NCBI RefSeq assembly: GCF_037325665.1
Contig: NC_090261.1
Location: 16,879,852 to 16,943,851 of the forward strand
Length of the DNA: 64,000 nt
From: Littorina saxatilis
Taxonomy: Eukaryota; Mollusca; Gastropoda; Littorinimorpha; Littorinidae
Direction of reading: 5' to 3'
This document shows, in pieces, positions 22,776 to 34,713 of this stretch (within the stretch, counting starts at the first letter, position 1; every line of letters begins with the position of its first letter). Made by a program: the position numbers and the translations under genes. Under the pieces are notes generated by a model. The model was not told the DNA's origin and made no database searches. It saw only the letters and a list, made by a program, of their open reading frames with translations.

Positions 22776-25700
22776 GTTGTTCGAGACCCACCCGGACGTC
22801 CAGGACGTGTTCCTGCCTTTCAAGGGCCAGAGCCTGGACGACCTGAAGCAGAACCGGAAGCTGAAGGGCCACGTTCTCAAGGTCATGGGCATGGTGGAGA
22901 AGTGCCTGGCCAGGATAGACGAGCCGGACAAGCTGGAGAGTCTCCTGCACGATCTGGGCGCCAAGCACCTGCTCTACAACACCAAGGTCGACTACATTGA
23001 CGTGAGTCTCTTTGCTTGTTCTGTGTGCTACTCACAACGAAGGTCCCGGAATCACAGGAACGGGTTCGGTTTGGCTGGGAATGTGTGTTCTTACAAGTAA
23101 GGCCTCTTTTTCCATTGAGTGTTTTTACATCATCTGACGTATTTAGGAGATTGAACACGAACAGTTTATGTGTATCTGCTTTCCTGAGCGATGACTCTCT
23201 TTTGTAATTTGATTACAAATCTGTTTTCTTAGTTTGTTGTTCGACTTTTTTCTTCGTCATTTATTTCCCCTCTAGTTGAAAGAAACATTTTAGATTGGGC
23301 AGAACAAAAGTTAAAATGGGCCACAGTTGACATCATATCAGAGGGGAGGCTGATCTTTGTACAAAACTAGGGTGGACAATGTTGATGTATGTTTCATGTG
23401 CCGTTATGTGCTTGTTATATCCGTTAATATGCTGTCCAACACCAGGCTGAACTGTATTGATGCGTGTAGCACATGTTGTTGTGTATTTGGTAGTTTTTGT
23501 TGATCTGCTGTCCAACACCAGGGTGAACCGTATTGATGCGTGTAGTACATGTTGTTGTGTTTTGGTAGTTTCTGTTGATCTGCTGTCCGACGCCTGATTG
23601 AACTGTATTGATGCGTGTAGTACATGTTGTTGTGTATTTGGTAGTTTCTGTTGATCTGCTGTCCGACGCCTGGTTGAACTGTATTGATGCGTGTAGTATA
23701 TATGTTGTTGTGTATTTGGTAGTTTCTGTTGATCTGCTGTCCGACGCCTGGTTGAACTGTATTGATGCGTGTAGTACATGTTGTTGTGTATTTGGTAGTT
23801 TCTGTTGATCTGCTGTCCGACGCCTGGTTGAACTGTATTGATGCGTGTAGTACATGTTGTTGTGTATTTGGTAGTTTCTGTTGATCTGCTGTCCGACGCC
23901 TGGTTGAACTGTATTGATTAGAGCTGTGAACGTCATGATGTTCTTCAGAAAAATGAAACGGTATACATTGTATCTCTTCGAGAATGCTCTCAGGTATGTC
24001 AAAATGTCCCCAACAATCGAGAAAAACACGCTCAGATGGCACACTCGATGCCATGATTGTGTTCGAGTGTTTCCGTTGATCGGTACAAAAATGCACGAAG
24101 AATCACTTTGCGAACCGGTACGGATCGCGACGGCGATCCGGTATTTTGTGTGCAAACCAGTTTTAACCCTTTCTTTGGTATACCGCTGCAGCTCTATATT
24201 TGATGCGTGTTTCACGTGTGTGTCTGGCAGTCCCCGTTAATCTGCTGTACAATGCCAGGCCAAGACTGTATTGATATTTATTTAATGACTTGCTTCTTTT
24301 TCTTAAACTGAATGGTGTATGTACGCTACTTATTTCTCTAGCAACGCAGCGCATTTCCATAGAAACAGAGCCTTGATATGGCCTGTATTGACGTTTTTGC
24401 ACAGTAAACTTTGATAAATTACAAAGTCATTTTCAACGTCTATTACTAAACTTTTAATTTTAATTAAACGTTCCAGAGTTTAGTAGTCTTTTAAGCTGAA
24501 ATGCAATGCCATAGTCCGGACTAAGTCAAAGATTGCTTGACAAACCTTTAAAATAATTTGATTGAAAAATGTGGTCGTCATAGTGCCACCTTAGCTTTCA
24601 TTAAAAGCTACACAGAGAGAGAACTCTAGGGAGACAAACATCACCCTCCGCCCACGTTAAAACTTTTAGTCTTATTCTTATTGTTCTCGTTTGCTCCTTT
24701 TCGACTTCAACTCCTGTGGTACACACGAATGCCGCAGTCAAAGGGGCCCAAACAGCTTCTCCTGCAAGGGAGGTTTTATCGGGCCAAGCTGTGCGTCTTT
24801 TTTCCCCCCGCAGGGAGCATTCCTGTAATAGGTGTGCAGTTGTCATTGGTGTAATGTTGCAAGTTCACATCTCTGACTGTCCTATCTTCAGTTTGTGGAA
24901 TAGATGTGTCTGCATTCTGTTGTGTCCCTTTCGTAATCTAAAGAGGATGACTTGCTCCTCTCTGTTCAGGCTATAGTAGCTGCCAGCTTTGTTGTGTCTG
25001 GTGTGCTTTTTCTGCCATTTTGTGTGTGCGATGGTCATGATGATGGTCTTTACATCTTGGTATGAGACCAGTTTGTTTAGCTGTTCTAAGAAACCTCCTT
25101 CCTTTGCAAGTCTGTCCGCTGTGGGCAGGAACCCATTAACGTGACGTCATCTTTTGATCTCGGGGTTGAGAGGGCCGATGCAAGTTCATTCCGCTCTTTG
25201 TCATGTTTCTCTAAGGCTTGGAGTACTGACATGGCATCGGCGAAGATGACGATTTTCCCGTGAACTCTGATCAGGTTGCTGTGGAGTCCTCTTGCAGCTT
25301 CCTTAAGCACTTCTGCTTCAGCTTTGTTATTTGAGTATGTCCCCGTTGCAACTGAGTTGGTAGCGTCTTCTTCTCTGTACTTGAAAAATGCTCCTCCTCC
25401 TCCATCCCTGGTTGCTTCAGTGGCAGATCCCATCTGTATAGACATGGGTGTACCGCTCCTGGGGATAGACGGAGTGAAGAAACCCTAGATGGTATGATTT
25501 CTTATCCTGGTCTGACTGGAAGCCTTTGTTTTTGATTCCTGGGATTTGTTTTTGGATGGTTAAGAAGCTGGATCTGTTCCAGGGTGGGGAGGTATGGGCT
25601 CTGGGGATGTGTTGGGGCATGTGGTCCAAGAGTTCGGGGTCTCTTCTTTCCAGGATTCTGCTCTGTTGGAGGAAACTTAACGTTTGAGCCTTCCCCATGT

Positions 25701-28700
25701 TGGTTTGCTCGTTCTGGAGTGCGCTGGATGGTCCTCGAGTCTCTTGAACTTTGCTGCCTGTGTCAGGACTTTGATGTTCTTGAGTTGCTCTAAGGATGGT
25801 GGCCCTGTTGCAGTTTCGAGTTCTTTGATGGGAGTAGTTCGCATGGCCCCTGTCATCATTCTCGTGGCTTGGTTCTGTACTCTCTCAAGCTTCTGTTGAA
25901 GTTGCAGCGGTTCCATGTTCCAGGACTGGTCACACGCTTCCAACGTACAGTTTCTTCATGACATTTTGGTCTGCGCCCCATATAGTGCCAGACAGCTTCT
26001 TCAGGAGGTTGATTCTCTGTTTTGCTTTTGTCTGGTTTTTCGTCAAGCGGCGGTTACCTCAAGGTACGTCGGGGAGTCTTCAGCTTGGAGAGTGTGATTG
26101 TTGTACTGAAGTCTGACCTTGGTGTCATGTGTTGAGAGGGACAAGAGGGTGAATGTTGTTTTCTTTTCGTTGACCTTTACAAGACACGACTTTGACCATG
26201 CTTGCATCACCTGGATGGCTTGCTGCATCCTGTAGTTTGCTGTTGTGAAATGCTCTTCACTGCACCATAGGACAAGGTCATCCATGAGTTTTCCTATGCA
26301 GCTTATGTGACTGATGGGTCTATAGCTCTCTGCTTTGCTCTTGTCTTTGCCCTTTTTGTGGATGGGTATCATGGTTGCTTTTCTCCAAACTTGTGGCACC
26401 ACTCCTGTTCTCCAGCTGTTGTAGCTTCTTCTTTGCTTGGGGTCCAATGTGTAACAGCAATAACAATAACAATAACAATAACAACACTTTATTGTCCATT
26501 AAAATGTTACATAAAACTGGAAAATTTTCTTCGGCACACCCTGCCTGCCTGTAAACGATTATAACAACAATTGGACAAAAGGACAACACACATAAAACAT
26601 AAAACATAGGTTCACGTATGTAATAACAAGCACACCTATCATACTTCCAATAACACTGACCTAAAGTGGTGTCCGTGTCATCTGTAAATTGAATAAATGT
26701 ACAGAAAAAAATCTAAATAAGGTCACACGTCTATTAAGACTATCACAATCAAATATAATATTGCACTATGTAAATTTACCCTCTCGTAACACAGGAGTTG
26801 GGTTTCACAGCAGAGCAATCACATTACGAATATCACAGTTTAGGATTTGTAAACTGATCAATAATGTACACTGCTCATAGACGCAATCACACACACACAC
26901 ACACACACGCACACCTTCACACATTTTTTTCCCCTGCTGACCAGCCTCTACGTGATGCGAGAAGAATTTAAAATGGTGATTGCGGAAGGAAGGATTTTGT
27001 GTGCCAAAGGGACCTTATAACGTTTACCTGAAGGGACAATTTCAAAACAAGGGTTCAGAGGATGGATCGGATCATGGACAATTTTGATAGCTTTCCGCTT
27101 AATGGCAGCTTGGTAGAGACTGGTCAGCTGTCGTTGGGGTTGCCCTACTAGTTTGCTGGCCGTCGCAACAATGCGGTGCAGTTTAGCCTTGTTTTTTACA
27201 TATATGGTACCATACCATGTCACAGTGTTAAAAGTAAGAATGCTTTCACAATCAAACTGCGATACACAAGTTCCATAACACTTTGGTTGACATTCAAATA
27301 TTTAAGCTTCCTGAGAAGAAAAAGTCGCTGCAGAGCTTTCTTATAAACAGCATGAACATGATCATTAACAGTATTCCGCTGTTGATCTTATCTAGTCCTG
27401 GGGATTTCTTGAGGTTTAGGGAAAATAGGGCACCAGTTCCCTTGCAGTGAAAGGCGTATTCATTAAGGGTTCCCCTTGGCGCTCTATATAGGTCTGTCCA
27501 CCGATGAGTAGAACACAAGTGTGGCCACTGTTGTCCCTTACAGCTTTCTTGGAGCCAAAAGTGAGAGTTGAATGTTGACTAGTTTTCCCGTCCATCCCCA
27601 TAGAGGAAGCTGCTGCCAGGTTTTCAAAGGTGCTACCTCTCCTCAGACACCACATACACACACAACTATAAAAAAAATATATAAAAAAAAAATTCAGTCA
27701 GTTCATGACCTTAAACAGGTAAAGTTCAACCCCGGAATAGCCTCAGAGACACACAACACAGACCCCTATAGACAGTTAGTGTGCTGGGTACACGTTTTCC
27801 AGGCCTGTCAAGTTCTGTTTCACAGCAGTACTCGTCAGGTTCTGTCCTATGCGCGTGACACTTTTAAGAAGCACGACTCGCAGGGCTCTTTTAGTGTACA
27901 AATTTGACGATTTTTCCTCTTGATCTGTGAAAATATACGTTTGTTTGTTTGTTTGTTTGTTTGCTTAACGCCCAGCCGACCACGAAGGGCCATATCAGGG
28001 CGGCGCTGCTTTGACATATAACGTGCGCCACACACAAGACAGAAGTCGCAGCACAGGCTTCATGTCTCACCCAGTCACATTATTCTGACACCGGACCAAC
28101 CAGTCCTAGCACTAACCCCATAATGCCAGACGCCAGGCGGAGCAGCCACTAGATTGCCAATTTTAAAGTCTTAGGTATGACCCGGCCGGGGTTCGAACCC
28201 ACGACCTCCCGATCACGGGGCGGACGCCTTACCACTAGGCGAAAATGTACGTGAAAGCTGGAAACAAGGCATTTGAGCAGAAGATAGTACTCATGTATGT
28301 TCTGATGTACTCTTAGAAGAATAAGCAAGTGTTATTTCTTGTGTCACATCATATCACGGTTGAACACGGTCTTGCCACAACTCACGCACATTGCCTATTA
28401 CGTACCTTGAACGTGAATTTGTCACCATGTGAATAGTAATGTACTGCATCTTTAATCACGCTTGAGTGATTTTTCTTAATTGGGGATAGGACATGCTCTT
28501 TTTTTTTAACAAAATGCAGATACATACTCATCAAACACTAAATATTGTTTGTCATTTTGTGTGTCTACAGTTGATAGGACCACAGTTCATCTGCGCTGTT
28601 CAGCCAGCAATGGGCGACGCTTGGACGACAGAGGTGGAGTCCGCCTGGGCAGATCTCTTCCGTCTGATAACGCACATCATGAAAGAGGCCATGGTTTTCT

Positions 28701-28702
28701 AG
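22776..28702 (+). CDS. globin gene, exons 2 and 3 (first exon not found)
   Basis: Haem-binding globin. Exon 2 is 22776-23001; after one base completing a split codon it encodes 75 residues starting LFETHPDVQDVFLPFKG. Exon 3 is 28571-28702, 43 residues starting LIGPQFICAV and ending EAMVF then stop. The likely distal His (helix E) is in KLKGHVLKVMG and the proximal His (helix F) in DLGAKHLLYN, 32 residues later. Both splice phases match the classic animal globin introns, B12.2 (phase 2) and G7.0 (phase 0), with clean AG and GTGAGT sites. The first exon (helices A-B) is not visible upstream, and may lie outside the window. The 5.6 kb intron holds tandem repeats, two LINEs and a SINE. The sequence looks like the neuroglobin/globin-X-like intracellular globins of molluscs; subfamily and physiological role are inference. 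Oxygen or redox binding is the family's role. Confidence 0.9.
23429..23930 (+). repeat. ~76-bp tandem repeat downstream of the globin exon 2 donor
   Basis: About seven units of CTGCTGTCCGACGCCTGG, then TTGAACTGTATTGATGCGTG, then a T/G-rich spacer. The least changed units (about 23430 and 23505) read CTGCTGTCCAACACCAGG, close to the coding end of exon 2 (CTGCTCTACAACACCAAGG at about 22968), and TATTGATGCGTGT sits where the exon has CATTGAC then GTGAGTC. A decayed outlier lies near 24240. A 230-263 codon minus-strand frame across the array is an artefact of unit length. Confidence 0.9.
24420..24675 (+). repeat. fragment of repeat family B, copy f
   Basis: Retains GCTGAAATGCAATGCCATAG, ATTTGATTGAAAAATGTGG and a decayed terminal ACGTTAAAACTTTTAGTC in the order seen in copy a. 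Confidence 0.7.
24690..27660 (-). mobile_element. RNase H-bearing LINE (I-group-like), broken, with a nested LINE
   Basis: Minus-strand pieces in order from 27660: a linker with FTARELVPYF and LNLKKSPGLDKIN; an RT piece at 26043-26447 (VWRKATMIPIHKKGKDKSK, YRPISHISCIGKL); a thumb/connection piece at 25677-25943 (LERVQNQATRMMTGAMRTTP); an RNase H piece at 25086-25445 (YSNNKAEAEVLKEAARGL, VIFADAMSVLQAL); and a C-terminal part at 24690-25000 (GHNRMQTHLFHKLKIGQ, HLLQECSLRGEKRR). Several frameshifts and losses separate the pieces. An RNase H domain after RT points to the I/Ingi/R1 side of LINE diversity; the clade is an inference. It lies in the globin intron. Confidence 0.85.
26455..27375 (-). 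mobile_element. second LINE 3' end nested in the first
   Basis: Minus-strand frames encode YKKALQRLFLLRKLKYLNVN and, at 26948-27223, TWYGTIYVKNKAKLHRIVATA, QPQRQLTSLYQAAIKRKA and SGKRYKVPLAHK. This is the C-terminal region typical of LINE reverse transcriptase proteins in aquatic animals. There are about one or two frame breaks. The 3' end is a (TTGTTA)n tail at 26455-26490. It splits the RNase H-bearing LINE, so it is the younger insertion. I did not find a convincing target-site duplication. Confidence 0.85.
27939..28240 (-). mobile_element. tRNA-derived SINE family C, nearly full length
   Basis: Minus strand: a tRNA-like head with GCCTAGTGGTAAGGCG (A box) and GGGTTCGAACCCC (B box), a body with ACTTTAAAATTGGCAATC, and a (CAAA)n tail. 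It is flanked by an 11-bp target-site duplication with one mismatch: GAAAATATACG at 27928-27938 and GAAAATGTACG at 28241-28251. The first ~10 bases of the head are missing relative to the copy at 39764. It lies in the globin intron, about 330 bp before exon 3. Confidence 0.92.
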
Positions 28703-29340
28703 CTGGTGATGGGGTCAGCCTTGGTAGGTGTCTTCGTCTGACGTCGCATATCATGAAAGAGGCCGTGGGATGTTAGAGAACAACATTCCTTCATTTCTCA
28801 ACTGAGGTCGACTTCACCCCGGCATATTTTCTATGGCGGGTATCGAATATCATGAGAGAAACAAAGGTGTGCGAGCTGCAGATGAAGTACGCATCACCAA
28901 ATCTCTCACGGTTCATGCTGCTCGCATTCATGAAAGAATATGATGTCTTTTGTCTTGTTCATTTGCATGCCCTGTGTCATGAAATACCTCACGGTCTCCT
29001 GAATGTTACATCTAATATCGCACATCATGAAAGATAATATCGGACATTATGAAAGACTCTATGGTATATAAGACATTGTAAAATAGCCCACGGTGTAACG
29101 GGTTGGATTGGTGAAAAAGTCAGAAATCATGAGAAAAAAAAATCCATGGTATATAGGACGTCAAAATAAATTCATCACAAATGATGCAAGATTCGATGCT
29201 AAATTGGACATCATAAACGAGTTCGTGATACGTGCCTGTTACATCCTGAAGTCCATAATACGTGTATTGCACATCATGAGTCGTGATATACTAGCAAACA
29301 TCATTTGAAGCTCACGTCGACGGACCTCTTCAGGCTGATG
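28703..29340 (+). repeat. decayed repeats of the globin coding end in its 3' region
   Basis: The coding end at about 28660-28690 (CGTCTGATAACGCACATCAT, then GAAAGAGGCCATGG) recurs at about 28736-28770 as CGTCTGACGTCGCATATCAT, then GAAAGAGGCCGTGG. Weaker copies keep only ACATCATGAAAGA or a similar core (about 28846, 28927, 29022, 29046, 29270). The repeats are out of frame or after the stop and are not coding. Confidence 0.75.
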
Positions 29341-29761
29341 CGACACAGGCCATGGTCTTCTTGCAATCTGCATATCTCCGATTCTTAGAGGAGAGAGCCT
29401 TTGCCTTTTTCAGGTCACATCTCCTTATCTAGCGAACATCATGTCTTCGTTTCTTAATGCAAAGCGCGATAGTAAATGATTCCATTCAATACATTTCTAT
29501 ACATTTCAGAAACTTCTCTTTCGGTCAAAAGGAATATTCCAAGACGAAGCAGTCCAAAGCACGATATCTGCAGTTATCCGATGTTCATGGAAAGTTGCTA
29601 TGGAAACCAATGTCAATTTTACTTATCTTGATTTATTCAGGTAGTGGACTTTTTTTAGCTTTCAAAATGGTTCAAAATTGAGGTGTAGGAATTTGAATTC
29701 AGTACACAGGAGGCAGAGAAGACAGGACCTGCTTTGCTACTGGTATCTACTCTACGAAGTA
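29341..29761. other. gene-free stretch
   Basis: No coding or repeat feature I can support between the globin 3' repeats and the foldback element. Confidence 0.5.
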
Positions 29762-31338
29762 CAGTACCCGGCGAAAGAAACGCAACTCATTCGCGCCCTC
29801 TGTTGCAAGTGATTTTTCGTCATTTTCAAATTGTCGTAAAATATGAACCAGACAAGGTACATAAGAAAGGACGACAGATTCGTGGAGGATATTTTACTGG
29901 CTGTACGATTAGTGCATATTATTTAACCTTCGCCAGGCCGGGTTATCGACTACGCACGGAAGACATCGTGGGGCCGTGTGGACCCATGCTTCTCAAAGAA
30001 GGAAAAACGTGCATACCCTTCTGCAGACGTCGTTGGTCCGCACGGCCCCACGGCGTCTACGGAAGGGTATGCACGCTTTTTCCTTCTTTGAGAAACATGG
30101 GTCCGCACGGCCCCACGATGTTTTCCGTTTGTAGTCTAAATTTGACCTTTGTTTTTTTGATTACTTCTTGCTGAAATTTAATGATCCTTAGGACATAAGA
30201 GCTTTTTAGGTGCCTGAGGCATTCTTAAAAGCTCATCAAGTTAAAAAAAATTCCAACTAGAGATATTTGCAATTAAACACCCTTCTGGGCCCACACGGAC
30301 CCACGACCACCGGTGAAGATTAATCGTTTTCTTTTTTTTCCTTTTCATAAACTGTGTTATACTACGTACATGGTAGGGGTCGATCGAGTCGTGATTGCAG
30401 GCGAACGTGTCACTTCGACACGCTACAAAAATAGTAAAAATGCATATTTTTCAACCAGGTAAAGACAGTTGTGGGGGAAATTTATCTCTCAATATGATCA
30501 TTTAATTCGAATTATTCGCCAAAGCGTAACATAATTACAAAAATAAACATAAATCACTTAGACGATGTTTAAAAGGGTTATTTGGGAAAAAGCTCCTTCG
30601 CACGGAATCGACGTTATGATTTGTTTTAAAATCAGATGCTTTTTGTGACCAAGTGTCTGTTCTATACGAACATGCTATAATTAGAAAAAAAATCCTACGC
30701 ATTTTTTTTGGCTTTATTTTTTAACCAATGACCTGTTGGCTTTGTGATTCGGGAGAAAGTACTATGAAGCCAAACGCATATGTCCCCCTTCCCTTAACAC
30801 ATACATACACACTCATAACACAAATACACACACACAGACACATCGATATACACTCACACATAAATAAACAGACAAACTAAAAAACAAAGTCCCAAAGATG
30901 TTCAGGTCCGCTTCGCAGTACTGAAATAGACGCCCACTGTCACTTTGAAGATCGTTTTCCGAAACTGCAATAACGTAACGCTTTTGCGAATAATGCTAAT
31001 GAAATTATCATGTTCAGAATTGAATTTCCTCCAAATTTGTCTTTACCTGGTTGAAAAACATGCATTTTTACGATTTTTTGTAGCGTGTCGAAGTGACACG
31101 TTCGCCTGCAATCACGACTAGATCGACCCCTACCCTGTATAACACAGTTTATGAAAAGGTAAAAAAAATAGAAAATGATTAATAATATGCACTAATCGTA
31201 CAGCCAGTAAAATATCCTCCACGAATCTGTCTTCCTTTCTTATGTACCTTATCTGGTTCATATGTTACGACAATTGGAAAATGACGAAAAATCACAACAG
31301 TGGGCGCGAATGAGTTGCGTTTCTTTTGCCGGGCACTG
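29762..31338. mobile_element. Tc1/mariner-like foldback element
   Basis: Begins CAGTACCCGGCGAAAGAAAC and ends with the inverse (GTTTCTTTTGCCGGGCACTG), each end flanked by TA, as expected for Tc1/mariner. The inverted repeats are very long: 29762-29926 pairs with about 31180-31338, and 30335-30480 pairs with about 31030-31165, so the element is close to one large hairpin. There is no transposase frame. Without the nested insertion it would be about 1.18 kb. Confidence 0.85.
29927..30319. mobile_element. TTAA-flanked (piggyBac-like) insertion inside the foldback element
   Basis: TTAA at 29923-29926 and 30320-30323 brackets 393 bp absent from the matching position of the other arm. Ends are short inverted repeats: CCTTCGCCAGG versus TCTTCACCGGT. 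A strong internal hairpin lies at 29963-30121, with arms of about 70 bp containing GTGGGGCCGTGTGGACCCAT. No coding capacity. Confidence 0.82.
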
Positions 31339-31439
31339 TACAAAGCTGAGGCAGAAGCCATGAAAAAAACAGTAGCCCAAACGTCCTGCAGGCAATACAG
31401 TCAGGCCGGAACACAGATCGTAACGACCTGTTCTCCACT

Positions 31440-31790
31440 CTTGCAGTAGTCACACGGCCGTTCTGCAATGCAACGTGCTTGGCAACGAGACTGCAGACAC
31501 CTTGGCAAAGAAAGGCACAAGAAAAGGACAGGTGGATAGGTCTACCAGCTATCCTGAGGTCAAGACTATCATCAAGGCCAAGGAGCAAAATAAGTGGGGA
31601 CAGCAGCATCCAAACTACAACTGGAGCATTTCTTGATATTCAGGAACAGGACAGGCCACAACCACCTGAAACATCAACTGTACTTAATTCTCGGCATCTG
31701 CCATATGGAGCAGTGCCCCTGCGGGACTGGTACCCAGACAATAGTACATCTGCTGCAGTCGTATCCGCTCTACTGTGGGGGCCGATTTTA
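31440..31790 (+). mobile_element. LINE RNase H/C-terminal fragment
   Basis: Plus-strand translation gives NRTGHNHLKHQLYLILGICH, then EQCPCGTGTQTIVHLLQS and CPLY-like residues. This is the Cys/His-rich tail that follows RNase H in I-group-like LINEs. It matches the type of the minus-strand LINE at 24690-27660 but is a separate broken piece. Confidence 0.8.
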
Positions 31791-32600
31791 TCATTTATTT
31801 TTTTGACATTTTTACCAAGTAGTCTTGGATTCGTTTAGGACTTTGAGATTGCATTTCAGTGTGGTACCTTAACATTCGAATTTGCCTAATTGTTTAATTT
31901 TGTTTATTGGAATTAGATTGACAAAAGTGAGCCTTATGACCTACCTTCTTATTACCATCTTCTTAGCATTATTACCTCTTAGGTTTTTATTACCTCATAA
32001 ATCCCAAAATATACGGTTCTGTTGTGTTTGATTCAAAATGTGCTTTAGATAAACAAATTGATTGAATTGAATTGAAACCACGCTTTAACATTCGAGAAAA
32101 TTAATACATTCATTCTCGGGAGTATTTACTTGTGTTCCGCTTCTCAGTTTTTGGATAAATGTATTAATTGACGCCATTGTGTTGTTTTATAAAAGATGAG
32201 GCAGCACTCTGGAGGCTGCAATTTTAAGCTTTTCCCTCTAGATTGTTACCAACTAATCTTTGCTTCGGGTAAAAACTATGGGATTGCATTTCAGCTTAGT
32301 ACCTTCTAAAATGTGTTGATGCAATTGTAATTCAAAGTTGCTCTTTGTTAATTTTTGAAGCAGGACGTACTCTACTCCTTATGCTTTTCTGATTTTAAAA
32401 GTATATATATGTAATTGGCACTTGCTGTGCAATACTCAAGGTCCGCATACGATTTCCACACGTTCTCACAAAAATCACGCCGGTGATTATTTCCAAATGA
32501 AAATTTGACGATAATTGCAACAGTCAGCTTTCTCTTTCCATGTAGAGTGGAGTGGAAAAGTTATAATGTCCGAGGCAGTTACTTTGGGTTTTTTCTCACT
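31791..32600. other. gene-free stretch with decayed repeat pieces
   Basis: Fragments resembling repeat family B appear (GATTGCATTTCAGTGTGGTA near 31848, GGATTGCATTTCAGCTTAG near 32281). No gene seen. Confidence 0.5.
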
Positions 32601-32616
32601 CGTTTCCATTGTGTGC

Positions 32617-32617
32617 G

Positions 32618-32711
<94 letters not shown>
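32617..32711. repeat. (GT)n microsatellite
   Basis: Uninterrupted GT run of about 47 units. Confidence 0.97.
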
Positions 32712-32712
<1 letters not shown>

Positions 32713-33206
32713 ATGTGTGTTTGTGCGTTTGTATTACCCGTGTGTGTTTCCATTGTCTAGTTTATTTGCTTTATGGATTGTGTTAGTTGGCTACTTTTTT
32801 GTCGTCATAATTGTTGATGCCAATTCATGCTCATACATATATAACAAAAAATTCTATTTGTATTTTCCTGAGCAATTTATTCAGGAAAACAAAGTCCAGC
32901 ATTTTTTCCGCACAGGCAGTTGGAGCTGGAAAGTAAAGTCAATAAGGATAGTTATGTTGTTGTGAAGTGCCTATGAATAAGAATACCCACTACCTTCCTC
33001 TGCATGACTTTGTGCAATATAATAAATGTTGAGGCCTTGGGCATTCTGAATTATATGTTCTTCTGCTCTTGCTTGTATGAAAGATTAGTATGGTTGATCG
33101 ATTTGTTTGTCGGATGGTCGGTTGGACGTTTAGTTGTCTAGCTGGAAGGTTTGCTTTGCTTGCTGATATGGATTATTTGGTCTGCTTTTACTGTGTTATA
33201 CTAACT

Positions 33207-34180
33207 TAAAGGCCCAGTCTGCCTCAAATGGTTTACAGAACGATTTAAATCTTTTTACGAACAAATTAGTTCTAACCTTATGGAACACACTTGCAATAGC
33301 ATTTAACAGCATTAAATGACACAGTTCGTTTGAATGGCTATTTTGCTTGCGTAAACCACACACCAGATTTCGTGGTTTATCTTACCCCTGAGCCATCTAA
33401 ACCCGTGTGATCCACTTTCCTTTTTTTCACAATTTCGTCGACAGTTTGTGATTTCAATGCGACTCGCTGTATCTGCAATAGCACGTTATTGTGAACCTCT
33501 TAATCGAAAATGCAACAAACGACTGCGAGTCACACGAACTTATCGGCGGCGATGGCTTCAAAGAAAGCAAGCGATATGCAGAAAATTCGTCTGCTTGTGA
33601 AACACGATCGGCTTCCGGGCTCCCTTTTTTTAAACTTTCAAAACTTCGCAAGCTTTTCGGTACCTCTCTTCGTTTTAACTTTCTGAGCGTGTTTTTAATC
33701 CAAACATATTATATCTATATGTTTTTGGAATCAGGAACTGACAAGGAATAAGATGAAATTGTTTTTAAATCGATTTCGGAAATTTAATTGTAATCATAAT
33801 TTTCAATATTTTTAATTTTCAGAGCTTGTTTTTAATCCAAATATAACAGATTTTTATGTTTTTGGAATCAGACAATGATGAAGAATAAGATGAACGTAAA
33901 TTTGGATCGTTTTATAAAAAAAAATTTAATTACAATTTTCAAATTTTTAATGATCAAAGTCATTAATTAATTTTTAAGCCACCAAGCTGAAATGCAATAC
34001 CAAAGTCCGGCCTGCGTCGAAGATTGCTTTACAAAAATGTCAATCAATTTGATTGAAAAATGAGGGTGTGACAGTGCCGCCTCAACTTTTACAAAAAGCC
34101 GGATATGACGTCATTTATCCAAAATATCGTGAGAATATTAAATCGTTCTGTAAACCATTTGAGGCAGACTGGGGCTTTAA
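33207..34180. mobile_element. TTAA-flanked inverted-repeat element D with nested family B piece
   Basis: Left end TTAAAGGCCCAGTCTGCCTC and right end (inverse) TTAAAGCCCCAGTCTGCCTC continue inverted for about 40 bp through GGTTTACAGAACGATTTAA. TTAA borders both ends. 33660-34112 inside is a partial copy of repeat family B (GTTTTTGGAATCAGGAACTG to GCCGGATATGACGTCATT). No transposase. Confidence 0.8.
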
Positions 34181-34713
34181 AGTTACAAAGGTTTGCCTAT
34201 TGTTATTTTTTGTCGATTTTTAATTAGGCCCTTCCGTTTTTGTCTGGTCGATTTTGAGGGTACCCTTATTTGAGCGGCGGTCACGTGATCCCTGTAAAAG
34301 AAATCGTTAATCTAAAAGATGATCCTGATAGTCAAGTGAACGGCCTTAACTGACATATAACGTTTTAATTAAATGACACAGGAATTAATGCTTTAATTTG
34401 GGTGCGACATTTGTTGCAACAATTGTTTGTCGAAGTTTATATAATAGGATTTGTGCGTTTTTAGAGTATAGGCACACTGGTATTAATTCATTAATTCATA
34501 ATTTCCTGTATCAGGTGATACAATGTAAGCTCTTGTTCGGGCCCCTGGACCAGTTATGCAAAATCGAGGTCAAACTCGTGCATTTCATGGCGTAATGTTC
34601 GTGTCGTCCAGGTAGGGTACTGTGTCGGGGTTTGCACGCATCGAACAATTGTTGTTAAAGGGGTTTATTCAAAAGCTGAAAGTATTCCTACCACGACTTA
34701 GATACTACCCAAT

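Noticed and set aside
23404-24215. 230-263 codon minus-strand frames with a repeated motif
   Set aside because: Arises from a 76-bp tandem repeat inside an intron on the opposite strand; no start context, domain or composition of a real repeat protein.
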